A stretch of DNA of 64,000 nucleotides from Sarocladium kiliense (lineage: Eukaryota > Ascomycota > Sordariomycetes > Hypocreales > Sarocladiaceae). Every line of letters begins with the position of its first letter. Position 1 is the stretch's first letter. The notes under the pieces are model-generated. The model was not told the DNA's origin, ran no database searches, and saw only the letters and a program-made list of their open reading frames with translations. The stretch lies in NCBI GenBank assembly GCA_030734395.1, contig JAUZTG010000044.1, positions 558,001-622,000 on the forward strand, written 5' to 3'. This document shows, one piece after another, positions 1 to 10,049 of the stretch. The translations under genes were made by a program, and so were the position numbers.

Positions 1-58
1 TGCCAGATGTAACTTCAGCTAGTCTGCATCCTCCTTTTGACCAAGGGGTCCCAGCACA

Positions 59-562
59 ATGTCACCCTTAGCCAAGTCGATCCGTGCAACGGCAGAAGCC
101 TACCTCAATAGCTACATCAGGGCCAGCAAAACGAAAAACATGCGAGAGATCTCTGCCGATTGCACTGAAGACTGTCACCGTTTCCTCGGACCAGCCTCAT
201 TTCTAGAACTGGTCGGTGCTCCTCCAGACTTTAAGATGACAAATGCAGAGTATGAATCTCAGTTCGGCACAATGGCATTCTACGCACTCAGCGACTGTAT
301 CATCTCGAAGCTTGTCATTGATGAGGATGCGCTCAAAGCAGCCGCCAAAGCCGAGCTGATCGGAGAGTTTATTGATGGGAGGAAGATCAGCCGGACGAAT
401 GTGTGGTTCTTGGACTTTACGGCTGATGGGTCGAAGGTCTGCAGGGTGTACCAGCATGTTGACTACCGCGAGGCGATGGAGTTCAGGAAGACCCTGGCTG
501 AGTACAAGAAGGTGAAGGTCGAGGAAGATGAGGAACAGCCGAACAAGGCTTTGGTAGATTGA
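59..562 (+). CDS. NTF2/SnoaL-like small protein
   Basis: This single-exon gene encodes 167 residues and starts at an ATG. The N-terminal half looks like the first helices of an NTF2-like (SnoaL/DUF4440) cone fold. An amphipathic helix (residues 6-25) is followed by a stretch with D33, C34 and C38 and then a long hydrophobic region (78-95). The C-terminus is charged and rich in Lys and Glu. Fungal members of this superfamily include small isomerases and cyclases of secondary-metabolite clusters, but many have no known role. No signal peptide is visible, so it is probably cytosolic. The neighbour on its right, read toward it, is a Zn2Cys6 regulator; the left neighbour lies outside the window. 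The family call rests on fold-like pattern and length only, and the function is unknown. Confidence 0.6.
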   Translation: MSPLAKSIRATAEAYLNSYIRASKTKNMREISADCTEDCHRFLGPASFLELVGAPPDFKMTNAEYESQFGTMAFYALSDCIISKLVIDEDALKAAAKAELIGEFIDGRKISRTNVWFLDFTADGSKVCRVYQHVDYREAMEFRKTLAEYKKVKVEEDEEQPNKALVD

Positions 563-676
563 GTAGGATAGATCGAACGGTTAAGCCTTATTATCGCTAT
601 CAATACCAGCGGCTCCGATGGCGATCGACAGAGCATCAGCGATTTTGGAATTTTGATTGTCGTGCATTCTTCAGAC

Positions 677-1894
677 TCAGAACATTAGGCCATATGAGCC
701 TGCCGGTATGGGGTGCAGGTTACCGGTCTCAGTATTCGGCCACTTCAACCAGTCTGCCCACAAAGGCCCCAGATGCATGGTGACCAGCCGACAAAGTCGG
801 GCTCCTAAATCTCCTACGAACCAGTGCTCTTCTGCCCGATGAAGGAGAACGCAAAAGTAGGCCAGAATAACAAGTGCTTCCGGCTTCCGCTGATTCAACA
901 GTTCGACAAAACCTTCGGGGATGGCGACCAGCCAATCCTGGATGACTGACCAGGTTGAGTGAGTGTTGTCAGGCTTTATTGCGTTCATTCTGTCTTGGAG
1001 AATCTCAACGGTATTGCACAGGATATCCAAGTTGGGTGATCTGATGCCCGTCGATTTGAGGCGCACCAACAGATCCTGACATTCTGTCCCAGCGCGATCC
1101 GTCGACGGTACAGGCTGGTCGTCACGATGGCACGCACGGATCAAGGTCTCTTTGATCTCGTCGGTCAGCATTGGCCAGCATGTTTGGCCCAGGGCTAGGA
1201 GGCCGCGGTGGATGCCGATAGAGTGCAGAAGCCACTGGATCGCCACCTCCAGGTTGTCCTGCATGTTCAGTCCAACGTCGAAAACGATGTGATGACTCAA
1301 TAATGACGAGTAGAGGAACATGGGCAGGCATGTCTCCTTTGATACCTGTGGAGCAGCCCCGTTATATAGCGCCAAAGCACGAGTCTGCAGCTTCATAGCC
1401 TCATTGAGATACACGTCACGATCGACCTGTACGTGGGTGCTCATATGTGCGGCTGTGTAAGCGAGCAGTTCTTCCATGAGATAATGGTTCTGCAGAGCAT
1501 TGTCGACGAAGAGTTTCGCAAGGGCATCGAATCCAGGATGAAGCTTGCTGACGAAAGCGGCCATGTCATGCTCGAAGTAGTGAAACAGGCGAATATGCAG
1601 CATATTAAAAGGCTGACTGTGCACAGAGTCTAGGCGGACCGGCGGGTTGTGAAGCACACGTCGCGTGTACAGGCCCGGGCCTAGATGCAGTACTGAAGGC
1701 GACCCGGACTTGAGATCGACATCTTGAGACTTGTCGGGATTCCATGGACGCGGCGCTGGCATCTCAGCGACGAATGAACACGGGAGGTCTGCTCGCCCGC
1801 ATCTTCGACATGAGGGGCGGGCTTCGTCGCATTTGATGTGGCGGGTCTTGCACTGACGACAGCCGCGTCTCGTCTTCTGGTGGAACTTGCGCAT
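677..1894 (-). CDS. Zn2Cys6 transcription factor
   Basis: Single-exon gene of 405 residues beginning at an ATG. A Gal4-type binuclear zinc cluster lies at about residues 12-40 with the canonical spacing C-x2-C-x6-C-x6-C-x2-C-x6-C (CRQC, KC, SC, RRC, PC). It is preceded by a basic KTRRG stretch. The remainder is helical and ends with a WADWLKWP-like segment, a pattern I associate with the Upc2/Ecm22-like group of short fungal regulators. It should be a nuclear DNA-binding protein. The gene converges on the NTF2-like gene 114 bp away and has about 730 bp of upstream space. Its target is unknown. Confidence is high for the class and low for any specific role. Confidence 0.85.
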   Translation of the reverse strand: MRKFHQKTRRGCRQCKTRHIKCDEARPSCRRCGRADLPCSFVAEMPAPRPWNPDKSQDVDLKSGSPSVLHLGPGLYTRRVLHNPPVRLDSVHSQPFNMLHIRLFHYFEHDMAAFVSKLHPGFDALAKLFVDNALQNHYLMEELLAYTAAHMSTHVQVDRDVYLNEAMKLQTRALALYNGAAPQVSKETCLPMFLYSSLLSHHIVFDVGLNMQDNLEVAIQWLLHSIGIHRGLLALGQTCWPMLTDEIKETLIRACHRDDQPVPSTDRAGTECQDLLVRLKSTGIRSPNLDILCNTVEILQDRMNAIKPDNTHSTWSVIQDWLVAIPEGFVELLNQRKPEALVILAYFCVLLHRAEEHWFVGDLGARLCRLVTMHLGPLWADWLKWPNTETGNLHPIPAGSYGLMF

Positions 1895-2622
1895 TTTTGG
1901 GAATATGTGTGTCTGCTAGATGGGGTTTGTCATTGAGATGAAGTCCAGGAGAGGTGGAGGAGAGGCGGACCGGCTGACGGGACTGTCAGTTAGTCTGGAT
2001 ATCTGACGGGTCGGGGGGGAAGCTTATGGTGGCTGGCTCCTTTGGCTGGATCAGCGCCGCCCTTTCGGGTTTAGGAGGCCGATCACACGCGGCACAGGGA
2101 ATGCGGTAGACTACCTCGTAACCACTGTATTGTCAGCACTTGGCAGATTTGACACGAATCAGGCTTGCCACAGCGACAGGGTAAGCCGAGGGTCTTGGTG
2201 CTTTCAAGTATCTTGATTGTTATTCCAGCGAGTCTAGTTGACATATTGCAAGAGACCTGCGGACACGACACGGAGCCAACAGCACATCTCGAGAGCTTGC
2301 AGTCGCCAGCTCATCTCAGCAACCACAGTTGCAAGTAGTCTGCCCGCTCATCGTCCTTTTACTGCCTCGAATGCTGGCAGCCGTGCATTCTAGCTCGTGC
2401 GAAGTCTGGGGTCTGACAACACCATGACGGCCCGGCTCCTCCGACAATGTTTTTGTTCGTCTGCCTCGTCACAACCACGCAGCACTCACGGTACTGTTTT
2501 GATACAATAACAAGCATACCTACGGGGTCTTATATCGTCGTTCATGGTCCCGAGCGCTAGACTATTGCTTTGCACGATAACGAGTCCCACATCATCCACC
2601 AAATCGTTCAGTCAAGGCTACA
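1895..2622. other. Intergenic, no gene seen
   Basis: This stretch contains the upstream region of the zinc-cluster regulator and the 3' flank of the F-box-like gene. Short reading frames here have no recognisable motifs. I see no repeat or RNA gene. Confidence 0.5.
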
Positions 2623-3315
2623 CTATATTCTCTTCTGAATGACAACTTCGAGGAGGATATGGTGTGGTAGTGTGATGCCCTGCCTTCTCACTTGGACATC
2701 AAATAGCTCAGCTATTGTCCGATCTGGCAAGACGCAGAAGACCTTGTTAGACGCTGGCATGATCTGGACGTAGACGCAGCTTGAACTCGTGGTTTCCTCA
2801 TTGCCACAATTCGGCTTCCGGCACATAATCCGAGATGGATGACTGATGTCAATGCGAAACCTGACCGTGCATTCTCTCATGGTGGGTATGCGTTGAAGCG
2901 TACAGGTGAGTTGCGACCAGTACGTGGAGTCGAACCAGTCGCCGCCCGGTATATGGAAAGATCTGATCTCTCGCAAGGCGATATGCGAATCTGCCTGGGG
3001 AATGAGCGACTGAGGCACTCTTCCATTTGCAATCTCTTTCAGGTCTGGGTCAAGTGCCATGGAAAAGGGCCGCAGTCGGAAGAATAGCGGCTTTCCGATC
3101 CGGCGAATCTTCTGGCTTGTGCTGTTCACCATTCGCCAATCCAGCCACTGATCTTGCCAAAGCTGACCATACATTTCCCCAAGTGCCGGGTACGGATCCT
3201 CATGAGCAGAAAACGGTTGGTCAGTTGTTAACACGAACTCGAGGACCATGTTGAGTAGTTCTTCAGGGAGCTCGTTGATGTTCATGCCTGATTGGCGAGT
3301 GAGACTGAGCGCCAT
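2623..3315 (-). CDS. F-box-like / fungal hypothetical protein
   Basis: Single-exon gene. The reading frame is open to 3396, but I place the start at the ATG at 3315 (or 3285), because the sequence just after it is an F-box-like motif: INELPEELLNMVLEFVL, at about residues 12-28 counting from 3315. That is the L-P-x-E-L-L pattern of proteins that bind Skp1 in SCF ubiquitin ligases. The following W-rich stretch (WQDQWLDWRMVNS) resembles the R-x-V-x-x motif after fungal F-boxes. The rest (about 230 residues in all) has no repeats such as LRR or WD40, so a substrate-recognition domain cannot be named. A CPNC-like cysteine pair near residue 177 is not a recognised zinc finger. An alternative is a 2EXR-type protein of unknown function. 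Confidence 0.55.
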   Translation of the reverse strand: MALSLTRQSGMNINELPEELLNMVLEFVLTTDQPFSAHEDPYPALGEMYGQLWQDQWLDWRMVNSTSQKIRRIGKPLFFRLRPFSMALDPDLKEIANGRVPQSLIPQADSHIALREIRSFHIPGGDWFDSTYWSQLTCTLQRIPTMRECTVRFRIDISHPSRIMCRKPNCGNEETTSSSCVYVQIMPASNKVFCVLPDRTIAELFDVQVRRQGITLPHHILLEVVIQKRI

Positions 3316-3779
3316 GGTAGCTCGGATGAAGTAGCAGTATGAGTCGTAATGCCAGTGTCGGTCTAGAGTGAGTGTAGATTGTAGTACAAATGTCACAAGG
3401 TTGTAGATCTGTCAATGACTTTGGCTGAGATGAGATGTGAAGAGGTTGTCGTTGCTCTTGTGCGAAGAGGTTCTAATGGTACTTCACTATATACCAGAGT
3501 CCCGGAGTTGTAGACGATGCAAGGTTGAGACTAGGAAGTGAGGATTTCAGGTAGCGCACTGGCAGGTTCGACCAGTCAAACTATCAACATGACAGATCAG
3601 ACCACGTAGGAGAGAGAACTCAGGAGGTTAGCATCAGGGTGCGGCAATGAGTACGTGTAGTATAAAGTCAAAGCTTATTTGTTCTAGACGGAAAGCTAAA
3701 TACTTCTAAGTAAGTTTGGTTGAAACACCGCAATAATGAACCTTACAATAGTCATATCAGTGGGAGGCGCCTGTCGAAA
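3316..3779. other. Intergenic, no gene seen
   Basis: Upstream region of the F-box-like gene and 3' flank of the PARP gene. Nothing beyond short random frames is visible. Confidence 0.4.
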
Positions 3780-6299
3780 TCACATCTTGACCCTGAGGAG
3801 GTAGCGAAGTCGGACCTGCGCAACATCATAGGTGATGTACTCGTTGTAATACAACGAAGCATTCTTGACATTAGTTTCGCCTGGAATATGGTTCGGGTCG
3901 GGCTGGTAAGCAGTTAGTACTGGGTACGAGGAACCAGGAAACCTGGACAAATTTGCAGTCAGAGGTTGTGAGCTTACCATCTTGACACCCTTCAGGCTTG
4001 GATGCACGGCACCGGCGTCAACCCACTTCGAGGGTCCAACTCTGCCCATGCCATGTGTGGCAACCTTGCCATCCGCCTTTGCCGTATCTCCGGCATTATA
4101 GCTTGCGCCAGTAAGTTCCTGCATCGGCTTTCCAAGTTCGGCGTCGCAGAGTAGTAGTAGGGCATGACCATTCGAATTGTAGGAGCAACAGTAGTTCGCT
4201 GACTTGCTGGACATGTCGGCGAGGTAGATGCCCTTACCGAACATGTATCCAGACACAGGCGCCTCCGGAGGCGCGATGCGCAGACCCTGACTAAGGATAC
4301 CACCGTAGTTGGTGCAGCGTGAGCCGTGCCAGAGAAGGCGGCGGTCGGACTTGATGGAGGAGAATGGAGACTTGTCGAAGCGTTCGTGCTCGTCTGGGCG
4401 TTCAATGCGCCATATGTTCTGGACCTCATAGTTGACGTTGTGGGTAGAACCACGGGTTGCGTTGAGGTACTTCTCGAGGAGAGTGAACTCTTTGCTTGTA
4501 GGATCCAGAGTGGTCATCTCCTTCATGCCCAGACCCTGATACTGGAGGTCCGTAGGGTGCACTGTCGCCTTCTTGCGGTCAATCTTCATGATGTCGGTCG
4601 CGTCCTTCATGTCTGACAGACTCTCCAACAGCTCAACCTCCTTCTTCAAGAGGTTGTTGTCACCGATGACCGGAGGCCTCGAACGTCCAAAGTCATGCGG
4701 AATGAGAGAGTAGTAAGTGTTCGACAGATGTTCTTTGGCGGAAGAAAAAGGCATTTGCCATTTCGTAGCGGCAAGGTTGGGATCATCGAGAAGAGCAGCC
4801 AGGTCTTTGAGTTGCTGGAAACCACGCGAGATGGTATTCTTGCTGAGCTTGCCCAGCGGCAACTTATTTGCGTCGTAGTTCAGGGCAGCCATGGCGTTCT
4901 GCATGTAAGTCGTGTTGAAGATCAATTCTACAAGGTCCTGGACCGGCTTCTCCAAGGTGCACTCTGGAGGTTCGAAGTCATCTTCCTCACCCTCTCCCTT
5001 GACCTTAGTCTTCTGTGGTGCATCGTCTTCGTCATCTGAATCAGGATTGTAGGAGCGCTCCACGAACGCATACTTGCCGGCTTTGGGGTTGTTCCCTCGA
5101 TCCGCCCATGCGAGTCCCGACTTGTCCTTGAACTTCTTCTCAAAGAGCTTGATGGCATCCGCAAGGGATCCATCACCGAGAATCGCACTCTGGCCGACGT
5201 CTCCGACACGACCCCAGCGAGTCCAGGTTTTGTAGGTGCCTGTCTTCGGATCCACGACAACCTGCCAATATTAGCATCAAACCAACCTTCGACTGGCATT
5301 TTTGCTTACTTGGTCGCGGTAGAACTTATTGTTATTATGCGTTGCATTGGACTGATTGAGCGACGCATCATAGATCATGCCGGAATCTGGGTCAACATAG
5401 ACCTGGTAGCCCTGGAGTGGACAGAACTCATCAATTGGGATGACAATGTCCTTCTTCTTAGCAAACTGGCCCTCGGCAGGTTCACCATCATCAGCCTCGT
5501 CGTTAGCTGCGCTAGAAGCTGTTGGTGGTGTTGGTGCGGGTGTCGCAGCTTTCTTTGCAGTAGCCGCCTTGCCCTTAGGTGCCTTCGCAGCTGTCTTGGT
5601 CTTCTTCGTTTTCGGCTTTTCCTCCTCTTCATCTTCATCCTTGACTTCGGAATCGTCGGCATCATTGCCACCATCGCGAGCTCGCTTCCCGGACTTCGGA
5701 GCTGCTGTTGTTGATGCAGTAGCAGTCTCATTCGCCGGGGAGATGATGAGGCCATTGGAGATCGCTTGCGCCAGGACATCGGCAGCGGTGACTGTCTCAC
5801 CTGTCGGCAAAGTCTGAGTAAAGTCCCAGATGTAGTCGGCTTCTGGCAGACGTCTCTTCTTTGATTCGCAATCAATGATCCACTCAGGCTTGAGTACCGG
5901 GATCTTCATCCTCGCACTGTCCTGTCCTCGCCGCCACAGCTCGTTTGAGGGGCAGATGATGTGAGTCGTGGACTTGGTAATGGAAGACGGAGTCATGCCA
6001 CCGAGATCTCGAATGAGCTGTCTCATGGAGTTCAAGTTATGATTAACAGAGACGAAGTTGCCACTCAGGGCAATGGCGCAACCCTTAAAAGGCTTCGAGG
6101 TTGTAGGGCCGGCATCTGCGGCTGGCTCAACGGAAGGAGCATCAGCCTTGGTGTCGTCCTTGGTGTCTTCCTGAGATGTGCTCGTGGCATCGCCTTTAGA
6201 GACATCTTTGGCGTCTTTGATATCTGACGAATCAGTTGCTTGGTCCGCCTTGGGAGCAGTGTTGGCAGCGGCGGCGCGAGATCTCCTAGTTTGCGCCAT
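3780..6299 (-). CDS. Poly(ADP-ribose) polymerase (BRCT-WGR-PARP)
   Basis: Three exons: 6299-5310, 5261-3978 and 3902-3780, with introns of 48 and 75 nt; the second intron is in frame but has GTAAGC, ACTAAC and CAG signals. The product is about 798 residues. In order it has a Lys/Ala/Ser-rich tail, a BRCT domain (about 75-160, W in PEWIIDCE), an acidic and Lys-rich linker, a WGR domain across the first intron (TRWGRVGD), the helical PARP regulatory domain, and an ART catalytic domain. The catalytic H-Y-E residues are present: H in LLWHGS, Y in GKGIYLAD, and E in YNEYITYD. It should add poly(ADP-ribose) to nuclear proteins after DNA damage using NAD+. It has no PARP1-type zinc fingers, as is usual in fungi. 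The frame is open further upstream to a GTG at 6584; an ATG at 6494 is another possible start. Confidence 0.93.
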
Positions 6300-7502
6300 C
6301 TTTCCAGAAGCGACAGGTTTCCGGCCTGCAGTTGCTTTAGTTACTCGACCGCTTTGAACCTTGTTGGATGCTTTCGCAGGTTTCTTTGAGGGAAGAGTTG
6401 AAGAAGCAGACGGCGCGGAAGAAGGCAAGGGTTTTGAGGGATCGCTTGGATCTGGCTGCTGGGACCAAGTGAGTGAAGACCAGGCAGCGCCCATGGCATC
6501 CACAGCGTTCGCACCTGCAAGAACGGCTCCGTCACCAAGGATAGGGAGTGAATTACAAGGTGAGGCCTTGGAGAGGTGTTGCACGGTGCCAATTGAGAAG
6601 TTGGCCCAGAGAAAACGGCAGGCGACAGGGACTAAATGCAGGAATGAGGTCAGGAGAATCGCGCATCGTCGCCAAATGAATGGCCACGAGGTGTCCGGCT
6701 GTGCCTGAGCGCATCGCCAGTCTCCAAGATCGGAATCAGCTTAGCGTAGGCTGAACAGCTGAAGGACGGTTACGGGGCTCCTGGGGACAGGGCCGGGGGC
6801 AATGCTGCTACTGACTACGCTGCAAATGGCGGCCAATTCACTAACAGTGGGTTCTGTTGGACGTCAGGCACCTGCTGCCTCTAGGACCTTGAAGGTTTAG
6901 CGCTGTCGCCCGTCCCCGATCGTGCGTTCCACTGAAGATCCACCGCCAGGCTGCCACGCGGTGGGGCACAGGTTGCCGAGGCCGGATACAGTTCAAGGCT
7001 GCCCCGAGTCGGAGCCACTGCTGTTGGAAGCCCCCTCGACCCAGGCGCATTGCTGCCTACCGTTGATTGAAGCGTGAATCTGCTCATTATACGATTGGAG
7101 ATGACTTCGGATAGAAATCTTGGGACAATCATTGCGATAGCAACCGTAACAGCGACCTAGATAGTGCCTTGAAAGTGGCTAGAATAGCAGCTACCTAGAA
7201 TGTCAGGGAGAGAAAAGTGTTTTAAGCAGTAATTATAATCAGGAATAGAATAGCAGGCAGGATAGGAGTTGAGATAGTATCTAGAAGAGCAATTGAGTAG
7301 TAAATTAGGAAAAGAAGAAAGTAAAAGTGCTGCTTCTGTTATGGTGGAAGTTAATCAGGCTTAGCTCTCCCGCCTGTGTTACCACCACCGCCACTCGTAG
7401 CCTGGTCAGTACGGAGTACCTACCTTACCTTATTTAAGCACAACCCTTCACTTCATTTTCAACCTTCTACTTCCTTGAACGTCAAATTCCAACGCACCCA
7501 CA
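6300..7502. other. Shared upstream region, PARP / F-box gene
   Basis: This 1.2-kb region lies between two divergent genes. From about 7200 to 7340 it is purine-rich (GA/AT) and low in complexity. A TATTTAA-like box at about 7433, with pyrimidine-rich sequence after it, lies 70 bp before the ATG at 7503. No gene is supported. Confidence 0.4.
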
Positions 7503-9112
7503 ATGGCAACTGCCGGCAGCCTCCAAGCTTCACCCTTGCGAGGAGTGCCGCTTGAAGTGCTCCTGCGAATCACGGATTTTCTCCCCACTACTGCTCTAGG
7601 TGCACTTCGGCTCAGCTGCCGTGCCATACAGACATTCCTTGACACCTCGTTTATCAAGGAGTTCTTTACACGAAAACAGTTTATGATCACCGTCTTCAGT
7701 CTCAAAGCCCTTATTGAGATATCTGAGAGTCGTCTAGGTCCGCATCTTCGCTTTCTACATCTCGGTCTGGACCGTCTTGATCCGCTACCTATCAACCAAA
7801 TCCATGGGGATCGGGTCACGCCGGAGAAGCGGCTACACTACAATAACCTGCTAGCTGCAGAGAGATATGCCAAAGCTAATGGCACACATCGAGACATGCT
7901 TGCGACCGCTTTCAAGAAGCTTCCTAACCTAGAAAGCATCCTGATCCGGGATCATAACTCCAGGCGCCGCACACGAGATGGATGGAACGCCGAATGGAAG
8001 AGCTATGGCTTTGAAACAGTCTTCGAAACGACCGGCATGCGACCATCGTATCCCCGGCGCACCACAATTGATGGAACATTTGCCTGTGAGGCTAGCGATG
8101 TGTTCTCTCAGGTTCTGCATGCTTGTGCACTATCAGGCGCCCGGCCTCGAGGCATCGAGGTGATTACCCAACGCATGGCGCTTAGTGGGCACGCCTTCTA
8201 TATACCTGACGGCACCATGCAGCAGTCTATTGTCTCTGTCATTGAGGGTCTCGAGAAGCTGCATTTGAACCTATTGCCAGCGTTCAGAGAGGATGGCGGC
8301 CCCGACCTATATACCCGCGACCTCGGGGGTACATCTACTACACCTGTCCCTAGCAGTGTTCAGGATTTCGATTACCTTCTCCACCAGTTCCTATACAAAG
8401 CCAACAACCTAAAGGATCTACGAATCAATCAGATGTACACAAGAATTACGGGAAACAACAACCCGGCCCACTACCTACTCGACTGGCTTGTAGCCGCGGC
8501 GACTTCGAGCTCCCCGATACTGCCTAAACTCCAGCATATTAGCTTTGGCCGCTCAACGGTTAAAGCTGAAGTCTTGACAAGGCTTATAGGAGCCTTTGCT
8601 AAGCAGCTAGAAAGTCTGGAGCTGTGGCGTATCACTCTCTTCCGGCCCCTGCCGCAGCTGGCGCCTGGCGAGAAGTGGCCAAAGGTCAACTTTTGGTCTT
8701 CCTTCCTCCGAAATCTACGCCAGATTCCTGACCTGAATTTGCATCACGTTAAATTCGGTCTCATGGGCCAGAATCACGTGGATGGCAACGGTCGCTTTGG
8801 GCCATTGTGCATGGTTGGGATCACTGGGACGCAGAACATCGACTATACTGGCTCTGATTGGCGGAAGCATCTTGAGGAGAAGGAGTCAGAGATTGAGATT
8901 TCTTGGGAATACCCGTACGAGCGCATTGATGATGGTACGTTGTTTTCGTTGCCCCCTCACCTAATTCACTTTCTCCGCAAGTGCAGTTCGTGCACATTGG
9001 TGTATTGCAATATTCGCTCTGAGAATATCTTACTGACGTGTCTTTGTCCTCAGAAAACGACTCTGATGAGAATAGCGATGACTCTGATAGCGACAGCAAC
9101 ATGGATGACTAG
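7503..9112 (+). CDS. F-box-type protein with acidic C-terminus
   Basis: Two exons, 7503-8934 and 9054-9112, with a 119-nt intron (GTACGT...TCCTCAG). Splicing replaces the unspliced read-through with a short Asp/Ser tail that ends DSDSNMDD. The product is 496 residues. Residues 9-45 fit an F-box: LRGVPLEVLLRITDFLPTTAL followed by LRLSCR. The rest is leucine-rich and helical, with segments such as ISFGRSTVKAEVLTRLIGAF that resemble irregular leucine-rich repeats. It is therefore probably the substrate receptor of an SCF ubiquitin ligase. The acidic tail is typical of many fungal F-box/LRR-like proteins. The substrate is unknown. Confidence 0.75.
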
Positions 9113-10049
9113 CGAGATGTTAGATGGACTAATGACTTAGTGATTGTATTCCATACTCTTTGCTACCTAAAGAGTGACTCAGCTAGCGACTTATACTGAT
9201 TTAGTATTTTGCCTGCTAACCTTCCTGTAATCATACTTGATATCTGCATATTGCATTGTCCATTGTTTTGCTTGCTGTTCTGCTTGCTCTCTTGCTAGTT
9301 GTCATACTACTTATGATGTTTTAACACAAGCTCTTCAAGACTCGGAAAGCATCACCATGCGTATATAAAAAGTTCAAGAAAATGAACCAAGCATTTCTAC
9401 AGGCTGCCTCACGGCTTCGGATGAGTGGCTGGCCTGGGCCCAGTGGCACTACGCCTTTTCTGCCAACCACCCATTAGCATTGTTCTCATCATTCTAGTTC
9501 TTACTCTTCTTCAAATCTTACTTGATTGAGTCACGATTTGTTCGCCGAGACGAACAGTCTCGCAGCCTCATACTGCATCCCAAGGATGGACCAGCAAATG
9601 GACCATTATGCCTAGGTGCCATGCAAGAGGCTTAACTAATAGTTTCGCTTATAGTACTTCTTTCATGAACAAGATTCGTACCAGAGCTGAATGATTTGTT
9701 CCTGCTGCCATTAGAGTGATCTTGATTCGTTTAAGTCCCGTTGAGCATGATGATCGAGTTCCGGGAATGTTCATTGGCGTGGAGACTGCAGATAAGCCGT
9801 CACCTCTATCTGGACTCCAGCATCGTAAAACTTAAAAACCTTTTGGTTCACGAAGCAGCTAAGGTACTTTAAAATTCAAGTCGTGAGTATTCGCCATGAT
9901 GGACTTGTCTAATAAATGCTAAAAGTAAACTGGAAAAGAGAAGCTAGCTACATGAAGGGTATCATCTTGTGTCCTTAGTGCGGTGTCGTCGTCTATACAT
10001 GATCCATTCGTTTCTCTCATATCGACAGTATCTTACTGCCCTGGTCGTC
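9113..10049. other. Intergenic, no gene seen
   Basis: About 940 bp between the 3' ends of two convergent genes. It is moderately AT-rich and holds only short frames with no motif. No tRNA-like or repeated structure was seen. Confidence 0.4.

Noticed and set aside
6300..6584. N-terminal extension of the PARP frame to 6584
   Set aside because: The frame there starts at GTG, not ATG; 6299 or 6494 are the real ATG candidates.
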